The position numbers and the translations under genes are program-made. This document shows positions 24,624-33,301 of a stretch of DNA of 41,969 nt, in pieces; position 1 is the first letter of the stretch; each line of letters opens with the position of its first letter. Below the pieces are notes generated by a model. It was given only the letters and a program-made list of their open reading frames with translations. It was not told the origin of the DNA and did not search any database. The DNA is from CAZDCZ01 sp964504155 (GTDB taxonomy: Bacteria > Bacteroidota > Bacteroidia > Bacteroidales > UBA12077). The DNA lies in the NCBI GenBank assembly GCA_964504155.1, contig CAZDCZ010000015.1, positions 1 to 41,969 on the forward strand, given 5' to 3'.

Positions 24624-26570
24624 TTATTTAATTGATTCTAATTGATCTTTCACTTCTTTATTTATATAATTAGCAAACTCATCGATACTCATACTTCCAA
24701 TATCTCCTTTGCCTTGCAATCGCACAGAAACAGTCTCATTTTCAGCTTCTTTCTCGCCTACGATAAGCATGTATGGGATACGTTTTAATTCATTATCACG
24801 TATTTTTCTTCCTATCTTCTCGTTCCTTTCATCAATTAATGTGCGAATATCGGAATTATTTAATGAAATTAAAACTTTTTTTGCATAATCATTAAATTTT
24901 TCACTAATCGGAAGTATCACAACCTGATCAGGAATTAACCATAATGGGAATTTTCCCATAGTATGTTCAATTAATACAGCTATAAATCTTTCCATCGATC
25001 CAAAAGGTGCTCTATGAATCATAATTGGGCGATGTTTCTGATTATCTGAACCTACATATTCTAAATCAAATCGTTCGGGCAAATTGTAATCTACCTGAAT
25101 TGTGCCAAGTTGCCAATTACGACCTAAAGCATCTTTTACCATAAAATCTAACTTAGGGCCATAAAATGCGGCTTCACCATATTCTACAACTGCGTTCATA
25201 TTTTTCTCTTCAACAGCCTCAACAATTGCTCGTTCTGCTTTTTCCCAATTCTCGTCAGAACCTATATACTTAGAATGATCGTCTTTATCGCGTAAAGATA
25301 TCTGTGTTGTAAATTTTTTAAAATCTAAAGCATTAAATATTGTAAAAATAATATCCATTACTTTTTTAAACTCATCTTTTAATTGGTCGGGACGACAAAA
25401 TATATGAGCATCGTCTTGAGTAAAACCACGCACTCTTGTTAAGCCATGAAGTTCTCCACTTTGCTCGTATCTGTAAACAGTACCAAATTCGGCATATCTA
25501 ATAGGCAAATCTTTATATGAATGAGGATTTACTCTATACATCTCACAATGATGGGGACAATTCATTGGTTTTAATAAAAACTCTTCACCCTCGGCAGGCG
25601 TGTGTATTGGCTGAAACGAATCTTGTCCGTACTTTTCGTAATGTCCGGATGTTACATACAAATCTTTCAGTCCGATATGTGGAGATATAACTTGCTCGTA
25701 GCCGTATTTCTTTTGTATTTTCTTGAGAAAATTTTCTAAACGTTCGCGTAACATAGCTCCTTTAGGCATCCATAAAGGCAGCCCCTGTCCCACTTTCGAT
25801 GAAAAAGCAAACAATCCAAGCTCTTTTCCAATCTTTCTGTGATCGCGTTTTTTTGCTTCTTCTAAAAAAACAAGATATTCGTCGAGCAATTTTTTCTTTG
25901 GAAAGGTAATTCCATAAACTCGGGTAAGTTGTTTGTTTTTTTCATTACCTCTCCAATAAGCTCCTGCTACGCTTAATATTTTTATTGCTTTTATTGGAGA
26001 CGTATCTGGCAAATGCGGTCCTCTGCAAAGATCGGTAAAATTACCCTGTTTATATAAAGTAATCTGACCGTCTTCAAGTTCGTTAATTAATTCAACTTTA
26101 TATTCATCGCCTTTTTCTGTAAAGAATTTTAGCACATCGTTTTTTGATATATCACTTCTAACAAACTCATTCTTCTGACGAGCCAACTCAAGCATTTTAT
26201 TTTCTATCTTAGAGAAATCGGCATCGGTAATAGTTCTATTTTCTCCTAAATCTATATCGTAATAAAAACCATTCTCAATATCGGGGCCAATACCAAATTT
26301 AACTCCGGGGTACAAACTCTCTAAAGCTTCGGCTAATAGGTGAGCAGAAGAATGCCAGAAAGCTTTTTTCCCTTCTTTATCGTCCCATTTGTGCAAAACA
26401 ATTTTAGAATCATCAATTATTGGAAAGGTTAAATCTTTAACTTCATTATTAATAGTTATCGACAATACTTCTTTAGCTAATCTTGGACTAATATCTTTTG
26501 CAATATCGTATCCTGTAATTCCTTTGTTATATTCTTTTTCTGTATTATCGGGTAAAGTTATTTTTATCAT
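24624..26570 (-). CDS. thrS: Threonyl-tRNA synthetase
   Basis: The 648-residue enzyme charges tRNA-Thr. The domain order is normal: TGS (1-62, MIKITLPDNTEKEYNKGITGYDIAK), the editing/second additional domain (SSAHLLAEALESLYPGVKFGIGPDIENGFYYD), the class II catalytic core with zinc ligands in MNCPHHCEMY and HRAPFGSMERF, motif 2 (RVRGFTQDDAHIFC), and the C-terminal anticodon-binding domain (LIPDQVVILPIS to the end). It heads the thrS-infC-rpmI-rplT unit, with a TAnnTTTG box 26 bases upstream. No T-box or attenuator-like leader is present, since the predicted leader is only about 20 bases. Confidence 0.97.
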   Translation of the reverse strand: MIKITLPDNTEKEYNKGITGYDIAKDISPRLAKEVLSITINNEVKDLTFPIIDDSKIVLHKWDDKEGKKAFWHSSAHLLAEALESLYPGVKFGIGPDIENGFYYDIDLGENRTITDADFSKIENKMLELARQKNEFVRSDISKNDVLKFFTEKGDEYKVELINELEDGQITLYKQGNFTDLCRGPHLPDTSPIKAIKILSVAGAYWRGNEKNKQLTRVYGITFPKKKLLDEYLVFLEEAKKRDHRKIGKELGLFAFSSKVGQGLPLWMPKGAMLRERLENFLKKIQKKYGYEQVISPHIGLKDLYVTSGHYEKYGQDSFQPIHTPAEGEEFLLKPMNCPHHCEMYRVNPHSYKDLPIRYAEFGTVYRYEQSGELHGLTRVRGFTQDDAHIFCRPDQLKDEFKKVMDIIFTIFNALDFKKFTTQISLRDKDDHSKYIGSDENWEKAERAIVEAVEEKNMNAVVEYGEAAFYGPKLDFMVKDALGRNWQLGTIQVDYNLPERFDLEYVGSDNQKHRPIMIHRAPFGSMERFIAVLIEHTMGKFPLWLIPDQVVILPISEKFNDYAKKVLISLNNSDIRTLIDERNEKIGRKIRDNELKRIPYMLIVGEKEAENETVSVRLQGKGDIGSMSIDEFANYINKEVKDQLESIK

Positions 26571-26596
26571 AATTAAATTATATTCATTTCGACTTG

Positions 26597-26604
26597 CAAA
26601 GATA
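26597..26604 (-). promoter_or_regulatory. Bacteroidota-type -7 box (TATCTTTG) for thrS
   Basis: TATCTTTG on the minus strand ends 26 bases before the thrS ATG, implying a leader of about 20 bases. Confidence 0.5.
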
Positions 26605-26736
26605 TAAAATCTTTACATACGACGATATTCTATTACAATTATTTCTAATAATAAATGCTACAAAAAGTACTTATTAAAAACATCTATTAATCTGTACAAA
26701 AAATCATGTTTGTCTGCACTATATTTAACTTTAAGA

Positions 26737-26895
26737 TTAGTTCTACTTTAACAGATTAAACAGAATTAAGATTTCTTAGTTTTTTTACCCCTAACCCTAA
26801 GAGAGAAAGCTAAAAAATCAATCTGTTCCATTTAGGGGCAAGGGTAAAAACAGGTTAATTTTGTGTTAAAACATAATCTGTCAAAGTAGAATTAA
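26737..26895. mobile_element. MITE-like element with terminal inverted repeats
   Basis: TTCTACTTTAACAGATTA (26741-26758) matches the reverse complement of 26874-26891 at 17 of 18 positions. The match extends outward through ATTA at 26736-26739 and TAAT at 26892-26895, with a mismatch between. An inner pair, TTTTTACCC... (from 26782) and ...GGGTAAAAA (to 26850), is also inverted with few mismatches. The element of about 160 bases has no coding capacity. No clear target duplication is seen. Confidence 0.6.
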
Positions 26896-26934
26896 TGAGT
26901 TTTTTATTAATCCGAAAAATTCACAAATTTTTAG

Positions 26935-26998
26935 CGATTAAGAAATACTAACAAATTTGGAGTTTTTAAGACCCCCAAATTTGGGTATTTCTAAATCG
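26935..26998. repeat. Long palindrome
   Basis: The 14 bases at 26935-26948 pair with 26985-26998 with one mismatch (CGATT then AGAAATAC against GTATTTCT then AATCG). Further in, AAATTTGG (26953-26960) pairs exactly with CCAAATTT (26975-26982). No T run follows, so it is not an obvious terminator. Confidence 0.6.
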
Positions 26999-27158
26999 GG
27001 ATTATCCGCATTGCTTCCCACTACCCATCGCACATTAATACAATTCGTTACACTTTTGTCTGAATATTTCGAGTTAACTTATACCTAGTAAAACAATTTT
27101 AAAAATATTCGTTTTAAACTTTATATAATTTTATCAATCAAAAATCTAATAAATATTA

Positions 27159-27166
27159 TAATTTTG
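27159..27166 (+). promoter_or_regulatory. Possible -7 box (TAATTTTG) for the DPP-IV gene
   Basis: TAATTTTG fits TAnnTTTG but lies 48 bases before the start, farther than the other boxes in this window. Confidence 0.35.
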
Positions 27167-27214
27167 ATATTTGAAATTTAATAATTTTCTATAATAATTG
27201 ATAAATCTGAATTT

Positions 27215-29401
27215 ATGAAAACATTAAAAACTTTCTTTTTAATATCTATTGCGGTACTTATTTCTACTATAAGTTTTTCTCAAAAAGCAGAAAAAACAAT
27301 TTCGCTTGACGACATATTTAAAAATGGAACATTTCGTTCAAAATCGGTTTATGGACTTCGTTCGTTAAACGATGGAGAAAATTATACTACTTTAAATAAA
27401 GGTCGAATAATTGTAAAATACAGTTATAAAACAGGCGATGTAATAGATACTTTATTTAATTTAGATGATTTTGAAGTTGATTTTAATTCCTTTAACTCCT
27501 ACAAATTTAGTTCGGATGAATCGAAAATTTTAATTTCGGCAAATGCCAATTATATTTATAGAAGATCGTTTGTCGCCGATTACTATATTTTTAATCTAGA
27601 GAGCAAAAAAATTATTCCTATTAGCGAAAACGGAGGACAAAGACTTGCAACTTTATCACCGGACGGATCAAAAATTGCATTTGTTAGAGATAATAACATT
27701 TTTATCAAGGACTTCATTAATAATACAGAAAAACAAATAACTTCAGACGGGAAATATAATTATATAATAAATGGTAGTACCGATTGGGTTTACGAAGAAG
27801 AATTTGCTCTAACTCAAGGATTTCAATGGTCGCCAAAAGGAGACAAAATTGCATTTTATAAATCAGACGAAAGTAAGGTTAAGCAATTCAATATGACCAT
27901 GTTTGAACACAAATTATATCCGGAAAATTATTCGTTTAAATATCCTAAAGCAGGAGAAGACAATTCAATTGTTTCGATTCATGTATATGATTTAAATACC
28001 AAAAAAACATCAAATATGGATATAGGAGAAGAAACAGATCAATATATTCCACGAATAAAATGGACAATAGACAATAATATTTTAGGTATTATTAGAATGA
28101 ACCGCTTACAAAATAAAGTGGAGATTTTACTTGCCAATGCATCGACAGGGGAATCGAAAAATATTTATACCGAAACAAACAAATATTATATCAGACAAAT
28201 TGATGATAACTATTTTACAATTCTTACCGATGGCAAACGCTTTATTATTAATAGCGAAAAAGATGGTTATAATCATTTATATCTATACAATATTAATGGC
28301 AAATTAATTAATCAAATAACTAAAGGGAAATGGGATGTAACAGGATTTTCAGGAATCGATGAAAAGAATAATACAATTTATTATTCTTCGGCAGAAGAAT
28401 CTCCATTAAATACTGCAATATATTCTATTAAACTTGATGGTTCGCATAAAAAGAAACTATCTGAAAAAATAGGATCAAATAGAGCTTTGTTTAGCAAAGG
28501 CTTTAAATATTACATTAATTATTATTCTAATGCCAACACTCCTTATTACATTACCTTACATAACAAAAAAAATAAATTAATAAGAGTACTTGAAGATAAT
28601 GCTAAACTTAAAGAAACAATTAAAGAATATGGATTCAGTAAAGAAGAATTCATGTCGATAAATACACCATCGAGCAAATGGGATTTAAATGCATATATGA
28701 TAAAACCAAAGGATTTTGATGAGAATAAAAAATATCCATTATTCATGTATTTATATGGAGGTCCGGGTTCTCAGCAAGTAACCGATTCGTGGGGACGCAA
28801 TATGCCATGGTTTCAAATGTTGACACAAAAAGGTTATATTGTAGTTTGTGTCGATAATAGAGGAACAGGATCTCGTGGAGAAGAATTTAAAAAAATTACT
28901 TACGGAGAACTTGGAAAATACGAAACAATAGATCAAATTGAAGCAGCCGAATATTTTAGTAATCTCGAGTATATAGATAAAAATAGAACCGGTATTTTTG
29001 GATGGAGTTATGGCGGATTTATGTCAACATCTTGTTTATTTAAAGGGAATAATGTTTTTGAAATGGCAATAGCTGTGGCTCCTGTTACAAATTGGAGATA
29101 TTACGATTCTATTTATACCGAACGTTTTATGGGATTGCCTAGCGATAATGCAAAAGGATACGACGATAACTCTCCAATAAATCATGCAGACAAGTTAAAA
29201 GGAAAATATTTATTAGTTCATGGTACAGGTGATGATAACGTACATGTTCAAAATTCGATTGAATTAATTGAAAATCTTGTTCAAGCCAACAAACAATTTG
29301 AAATGCAATTCTATCCCGACAAAACACATGGTATATATGGAGGTAACACAACTTATCATTTATATACAAGAATGACTAATTTTATTTTAAATAATTTGTA
29401 A
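27215..29401 (+). CDS. Prolyl oligopeptidase family S9 peptidase (dipeptidyl peptidase IV type)
   Basis: The 728-residue exported enzyme has a signal peptide (first 22 residues, ending SFSQ), an N-terminal beta-propeller (about 40-470) and a C-terminal alpha/beta hydrolase domain. The catalytic triad reads S598 in GWSYGGF, D674 in GTGDDNVHV and H705 in DKTHGIYGG. DWVYEEEF in the propeller supplies the Glu pair that binds the free N-terminus of substrates in DPP-IV. It should remove X-Pro or X-Ala dipeptides from peptides in the periplasm. It is about the usual length. It is monocistronic, with a tRNA gene next. Confidence 0.95.
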   Translation: MKTLKTFFLISIAVLISTISFSQKAEKTISLDDIFKNGTFRSKSVYGLRSLNDGENYTTLNKGRIIVKYSYKTGDVIDTLFNLDDFEVDFNSFNSYKFSSDESKILISANANYIYRRSFVADYYIFNLESKKIIPISENGGQRLATLSPDGSKIAFVRDNNIFIKDFINNTEKQITSDGKYNYIINGSTDWVYEEEFALTQGFQWSPKGDKIAFYKSDESKVKQFNMTMFEHKLYPENYSFKYPKAGEDNSIVSIHVYDLNTKKTSNMDIGEETDQYIPRIKWTIDNNILGIIRMNRLQNKVEILLANASTGESKNIYTETNKYYIRQIDDNYFTILTDGKRFIINSEKDGYNHLYLYNINGKLINQITKGKWDVTGFSGIDEKNNTIYYSSAEESPLNTAIYSIKLDGSHKKKLSEKIGSNRALFSKGFKYYINYYSNANTPYYITLHNKKNKLIRVLEDNAKLKETIKEYGFSKEEFMSINTPSSKWDLNAYMIKPKDFDENKKYPLFMYLYGGPGSQQVTDSWGRNMPWFQMLTQKGYIVVCVDNRGTGSRGEEFKKITYGELGKYETIDQIEAAEYFSNLEYIDKNRTGIFGWSYGGFMSTSCLFKGNNVFEMAIAVAPVTNWRYYDSIYTERFMGLPSDNAKGYDDNSPINHADKLKGKYLLVHGTGDDNVHVQNSIELIENLVQANKQFEMQFYPDKTHGIYGGNTTYHLYTRMTNFILNNL

Positions 29402-29448
29402 TACTGAATATTAAATACCAACAGCAAAAAATAATAAATTGTATTAGC

Positions 29449-29480
29449 TTGTTGGTATTTAAAATATTTTTATATTTTTG
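29449..29480 (+). promoter_or_regulatory. Bacteroidota-type promoter of tRNA-Leu
   Basis: A TTGTTGG -33-like element (29449-29455) and TATTTTTG (29473-29480, fits TAnnTTTG) are separated by about 18 bases. The predicted transcript start lies several bases before the tRNA at 29495. Confidence 0.55.
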
Positions 29481-29494
29481 TGCTCGTTAAAATT

Positions 29495-29578
29495 GCCCAG
29501 ATGGCGAAATTGGTAGACGCGCCAGCTTGAGGGGCTGGTGCTCGAAAGGGCATGCAAGTTCGAGTCTTGTTCTGGGCA
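29495..29578 (+). tRNA. tRNA-Leu (anticodon GAG)
   Basis: The 84-base class II tRNA has acceptor arms GCCCAGA (29495-29501) and TCTGGGC (29571-29577), discriminator A at 29578, a D-loop with TTGGTAGAC, anticodon stem CCAGC/GCTGG around TTGAGGG (anticodon GAG), a long variable arm and a GTTCGAGTC T-loop. CCA is not encoded. It should read CUU and CUC leucine codons. Confidence 0.96.
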
Positions 29579-29590
29579 CAAAAGAAAAAC

Positions 29591-29622
29591 CCTGATAATC
29601 AAGCGTTATCAGGAGTTTTTTG
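29591..29622 (+). terminator. Intrinsic terminator after tRNA-Leu
   Basis: CCTGATAA (29591-29598) pairs perfectly with TTATCAGG (29606-29613) around a 7-base loop and is followed by AGTTTTTT. Confidence 0.9.
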
Positions 29623-29883
29623 TTTTTAGTGGAGCTTGTTGAAAAAGGAAGTTGTATTATAAAACTATCCTACTGTGTTTAATCAAGTGTTTTTCTGAAT
29701 TTTATATCTATCGTTTTTAGGCATTTATGGGTACAACCGAGGGTATGTGCTTCTTACTTTTTTATTTCAAAAATGCTGATACAGTGTATTTTTTTGACAG
29801 ATCTAATGTGTTATTGCAATATAATCCATAATAACGCTTTTTACACCATATTTTTAAAATATTGCTGATATGTTTTCTGTAAA

Positions 29884-31275
29884 TTATTCATACTTTTGAG
29901 ATGTATGTAAAAAAACAACAGGAACATTGTTGTGAAGGGCTATTTTTTTTATAGTTCGAATTAAAAACAAAAATGAAATTGCACCAATAATAACATTTGC
30001 AATAAATCCTGCCCAAAACACGCCATTAAGACCTATTATTTTTGAGCCAATCCATGCGAGGGGAGCGTATAAAATAAACATTCTGATTATAGAAAAAATG
30101 ACGGACGGATAAGGCTTATTTATACCATTGTAACTTGAAGTGCTTAACCTTACTAAGCCCTGAAATCCATAACTTATTCCAAGAATATTAAAATATTTTT
30201 TTATAATTTCAATAACGGTTAAATTATCTGTAAATATTGAAGCAATATGTTGACTAAATAATAACAACACTACATATACCACTAAACCCCATGTCATAGA
30301 AAATATAAATGAATACTTTAAAGATTTAAAAATTCGGTCGAATTTATTTTTACTGATATTCTGCCCAATAAAAATAATCAGTACAGAGCCTAATGAAGAA
30401 ATTACCATTAAAATAAACATCTCAATTCGAGAAGCCACGCCAAAAGCAGCTACTACCTCTTTACCAAAATCTGCAATTATTTTTGTAATAAAGCCGATAG
30501 AAATTGGTGTAATAAGCATTCCTATTGTTGCCGGGGCAGCAATGTGCAAAATTTCTTTCCATGTTGAAAAAACATTTTTCAATCGACCAAAATAAAGTGT
30601 TAATAATTTTTCTCGTTTAACTAAAATAATGAGAACAAAAATTAAACTCAAACTTCTAGCAATTACGGTTGCCAAAGCAGCTCCTTTCATACCCATTTCA
30701 GGAAATGGTCCATAACCAAAAATCAATAATGGGTCAAGAATTGCATTAAGTATTCCTGAAGAAACCATCTGTATTCCGGGCGAAACAGTATCGCCTGTTG
30801 CTCGCACTATGTTATTACCAATCATAGGTATTGCAACAAATGGCACTCCTATATACCAAATGCTCATATAATCATGAATGTAATTCAATATTTCATCTTT
30901 AGCCCCTAATGAGCTAAAAACAGGTCGAATAGTTAATGATCCTAAAGTAACAAAAATAACAACTATAATAATTCCTAATAAAATAGCTCTACTCGCCATC
31001 ATTTTTACTTCTTGGCGATTTGTTTTAATAATATTTCTCGAAATCAAAGAGCTTGTCCCAATTCCAATACCTTGCGACAGACTGTTTATAAACATTATAA
31101 CCGGAAAACTGAAACTCATTGCTGCAAGTTGTTGAACTCCAAGCTGTCCAATAAAATAGGTGTCAATAAGATTAAAAATAACAATTCCCAACATTCCAAA
31201 CAACATAGGCCATGTTAAATTGAAAAGCTGTTTTTTTATATTTCCTTTTGTAAGATTTTTATTTCTTTTTTTCAA
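29884..31275 (-). CDS. MATE family efflux transporter
   Basis: The 463-residue inner-membrane protein has about twelve hydrophobic helices in two homologous halves. The first half reads PMLFGMLGIVIFNLIDTYFIGQLG and QGIGIGTSSLISRNI; the second starts near AAPATIGMLITPISIGFITKIIADFG. Positions match the MATE/NorM family, which expels cationic drugs or metabolites in exchange for sodium or protons. The cargo is unknown. About 260 bases separate it from the tRNA terminator, in which I see no gene. A broken pentapeptide-repeat gene lies directly upstream on the same strand. Confidence 0.92.
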   Translation of the reverse strand: MKKRNKNLTKGNIKKQLFNLTWPMLFGMLGIVIFNLIDTYFIGQLGVQQLAAMSFSFPVIMFINSLSQGIGIGTSSLISRNIIKTNRQEVKMMASRAILLGIIIVVIFVTLGSLTIRPVFSSLGAKDEILNYIHDYMSIWYIGVPFVAIPMIGNNIVRATGDTVSPGIQMVSSGILNAILDPLLIFGYGPFPEMGMKGAALATVIARSLSLIFVLIILVKREKLLTLYFGRLKNVFSTWKEILHIAAPATIGMLITPISIGFITKIIADFGKEVVAAFGVASRIEMFILMVISSLGSVLIIFIGQNISKNKFDRIFKSLKYSFIFSMTWGLVVYVVLLLFSQHIASIFTDNLTVIEIIKKYFNILGISYGFQGLVRLSTSSYNGINKPYPSVIFSIIRMFILYAPLAWIGSKIIGLNGVFWAGFIANVIIGAISFLFLIRTIKKIALHNNVPVVFLHTSQKYE

Positions 31276-31357
31276 TATTTTTAATTCTTTAACAGCAACA
31301 TGTTCATTCTATTTGTTTTTCAAAAATAACAGATTTTATTTTAAAATTATATCAAAA

Positions 31358-31799
31358 TTATTGAGTAAAATTAATGCTTCGGGCATTTAAAAAAATACTA
31401 TCTTTCAAATCGGAATGCTTAAAACTACAGCTTTGCATATCTGCTTCCGAAAAGTTTACTTCATAAGCAATACATTTATGGATTTTCATTTTTCTTAATT
31501 TCATACCATAAAAACTCGAATAACTTATATTTGAATCTTCGCAAGTTATTGTGAAAGGTAATGAAGCTTCATCCCAAATAACCCCAATCATTTTACAAAA
31601 TTTAAATATTGCATTTGAAAAATACGAATATTTGACTTTTAATGTTGTTAGATTACAATTTTCAAAAATACAATCGGCGAATGTAATATTAGAAAAATCA
31701 CACTTAATTAATTTACATTTGCCAAACTCCTTGTTTTTTTACAATAACATCTTTGTAAATGATTTTATAAAATATTTTATTTTGATGATAATTTTTCAT
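31358..31799 (-). pseudogene. Broken pentapeptide-repeat protein gene
   Basis: From ATG 31799 the frame reads MKNYHQNKIFYKIIYKDVIV and reaches a run of seven A residues (31734-31740). One A fewer would carry the frame into KEFGKCKLIKCDFSNITFADC, then IFENCNLTTLKV, ISYSSFYGMKLRKMKI, NFSEADMQSCSFKHSDLKDSIFLNA, a clear pentapeptide-repeat pattern. The frame stops at 31358 without the usual C-terminal helix; decayed traces (NFKIKSVIFEKQIE) follow after two stops. Full-length relatives include Qnr-like gyrase-protecting proteins as well as many of unknown role. The homopolymer shift might be a sequencing slip, but the C-terminal stops argue for real decay. Confidence 0.7.
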
Positions 31800-31834
31800 T
31801 TTTTCAGTTTACTTGTTTTCTTTAAAGTGTCATA

Positions 31835-32752
31835 TTAAATATTTTTAACAAACTTATGTATCAATTGATTTAATTGTGGTTTTTTTAAAATTTTTTCAAA
31901 AGCAAATAGGACAATAAGCGCCAATGTTGCTCCTGCCAAAATATCAATAATATAATGATGTCCTGAATAAACTGCAGAAAACCAGATGCCCAGCATAAAC
32001 AGTACGAAAAATATATTAACCCAAGCCAACCTCTTTTTAATGGCATAAAACACTACAATTACAGGATACGAAGCATGTAGCGATGGCATGGCAGCCAATA
32101 CATTGGCATTTTTTTCGTACAGACCGGCAAAGATAGGTATACCTGTAAGTTTGTCGAAACGTCCGAGACCCGCAGTATTTCCAGGAACGCCAAAATGCAA
32201 ATCGAAACCGTACAATTTCACATACCAGGGCGGTGCTGCAGGGTAAATGTAGTAGATAATGAAACCAAAAATATTTACCAACAGAAACACTACTGAAAAT
32301 TTGGTAAACAGGGTTTTATCTGTAAAATAGAGATAAACGCCAAAAGCAATGGGTATTGGAACCCAATTAATATAAAACAGTCCTGAAATGAGATCAAGAA
32401 ATTTTGTATGTACAAGTTCAAAATATTCATTTGGTGTCATCAGGTTGTGTTGAAAAGTGATACCAAAAAGAAATTTTTCCAACTCATAGGGCTGTTTAAT
32501 ATGAACTGTTGATACCTCGTAATTAGGAAGTATCCGCATTGAATCGTATATAATCCAATAAATGATAAAAATGGAAAAGCCAAGAATAAACCGTCTTGTT
32601 TTCTCATGTGTGTAATACATTAAAAACCAAAGAAAAACAAGAAAATAATGCTCGGGTCGTATCCCTCCTGCGAAATGTGACCAAATAAGATAAAGAATAG
32701 CAAGCAGGGTGTTAATTATTATATTTTTTTTTGTGAATCGTTTAAATTCCAT
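31835..32752 (-). CDS. PAP2-family inositol-phosphoceramide synthase (Aur1-like)
   Basis: The 305-residue membrane protein has about six to eight helices and the phosphatase/phosphotransferase motifs PSLHASYP (223-230, H226) and SGHHYIID (263-270, H266 and D270). PAAPPWY at 171-177 is characteristic of the Aur1/IPC synthase group rather than plain lipid phosphatases. It would move inositol phosphate from phosphatidylinositol to ceramide, releasing diacylglycerol. The context is decisive: all genes needed for ceramide and for PI lie upstream on the same strand. It is the last gene of the cluster, 23 bases after the DUF4833 gene. An ordinary PAP2 phosphatase is the main alternative. Confidence 0.83.
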   Translation of the reverse strand: MEFKRFTKKNIIINTLLAILYLIWSHFAGGIRPEHYFLVFLWFLMYYTHEKTRRFILGFSIFIIYWIIYDSMRILPNYEVSTVHIKQPYELEKFLFGITFQHNLMTPNEYFELVHTKFLDLISGLFYINWVPIPIAFGVYLYFTDKTLFTKFSVVFLLVNIFGFIIYYIYPAAPPWYVKLYGFDLHFGVPGNTAGLGRFDKLTGIPIFAGLYEKNANVLAAMPSLHASYPVIVVFYAIKKRLAWVNIFFVLFMLGIWFSAVYSGHHYIIDILAGATLALIVLFAFEKILKKPQLNQLIHKFVKNI

Positions 32753-32775
32753 AATAAAATTTTATTACTAATCTG

Positions 32776-33300
32776 TTATAATTTCTTCATACACTTTTTC
32801 CCCATAACTATATCTTCATCAAAAAGTTCAATATATTTTACTTTTGGCCAAAATCCTGAATTATCGGCATATATATATATATGATCTAATACAGAGAGCT
32901 CTTTATTTATTTCTGTTATTATAACCGATTTAAAAGGAGATAGTTGTTTTAACCAAAATTTGTGTTTTTTATCAGCTACCAATTTTATAGAATACATTTT
33001 TTTATACTCAACTTTTTCCCAATCAACCCCATAGGCATACCGTTTTTCTATGTTTCGTAGTTCCATTTTCTGTCCTTGTTCGTCGTATCTTCTCCAGTAA
33101 ACTACAATTGGTTCATCTTTATCTAAGTTTCCGTGTTTATCGTATTTTGCATCATAAATTATTGTATTAGAATTATGATTGCGTTGAATATAAAAAAGCA
33201 GTGTATTTGTTTTAGGTGGTATCGGGTATTTCTCATTCTGCGAAAACACTACCATCGGAAATATTATTGTAATAAATAATATGCTTAATACATTTTTCAT
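32776..33300 (-). CDS. DUF4833 family protein in the sphingolipid cluster
   Basis: The 174-residue protein has a signal peptide (MKNVLSILFITIIFPMVVFSQ), then one compact domain of the DUF4833 family: LLFYIQRNHNSNTIIYDAKYDKHGNL, EPIVVYWRRYDEQGQKMEL, RYAYGVDWEKV, and a mixed C-terminal half ending EDIVMGKKCMKKL. It should be periplasmic. Function is unknown. It starts one base after the CerR-like gene and lies 23 bases before the IPC synthase, so it is translated from the same message. Small exported domains in lipid clusters could bind or modify the lipid, which is only inference here. Confidence 0.85.
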   Translation of the reverse strand: MKNVLSILFITIIFPMVVFSQNEKYPIPPKTNTLLFYIQRNHNSNTIIYDAKYDKHGNLDKDEPIVVYWRRYDEQGQKMELRNIEKRYAYGVDWEKVEYKKMYSIKLVADKKHKFWLKQLSPFKSVIITEINKELSVLDHIYIYADNSGFWPKVKYIELFDEDIVMGKKCMKKL

Positions 33301-33301
33301 T

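Larger units (their letters stand above)
26571..27214. other. Gene-free stretch between divergent thrS and DPP-IV genes
   Basis: I see no gene in these 644 bases. They hold the thrS promoter box, a MITE-like inverted-repeat element (26737-26895), a second long palindrome (26935-26998) and a possible promoter box for the peptidase gene (27159-27166). Confidence 0.6.

Noticed and set aside
28546..29369. Minus-strand open frames within the DPP-IV gene
   Set aside because: They are shadows of a gene with a complete catalytic triad and carry no motifs.
29623..29883. Integrated element remnant downstream of tRNA-Leu
   Set aside because: tRNA 3' ends are common integration sites, but I found no second copy of the tRNA end and no integrase-like protein in the gap.
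32869..32882. AT dinucleotide tract as a phase-variable repeat
   Set aside because: It lies within the DUF4833 coding sequence, is short, and encodes an ordinary Ile/Tyr stretch in frame.
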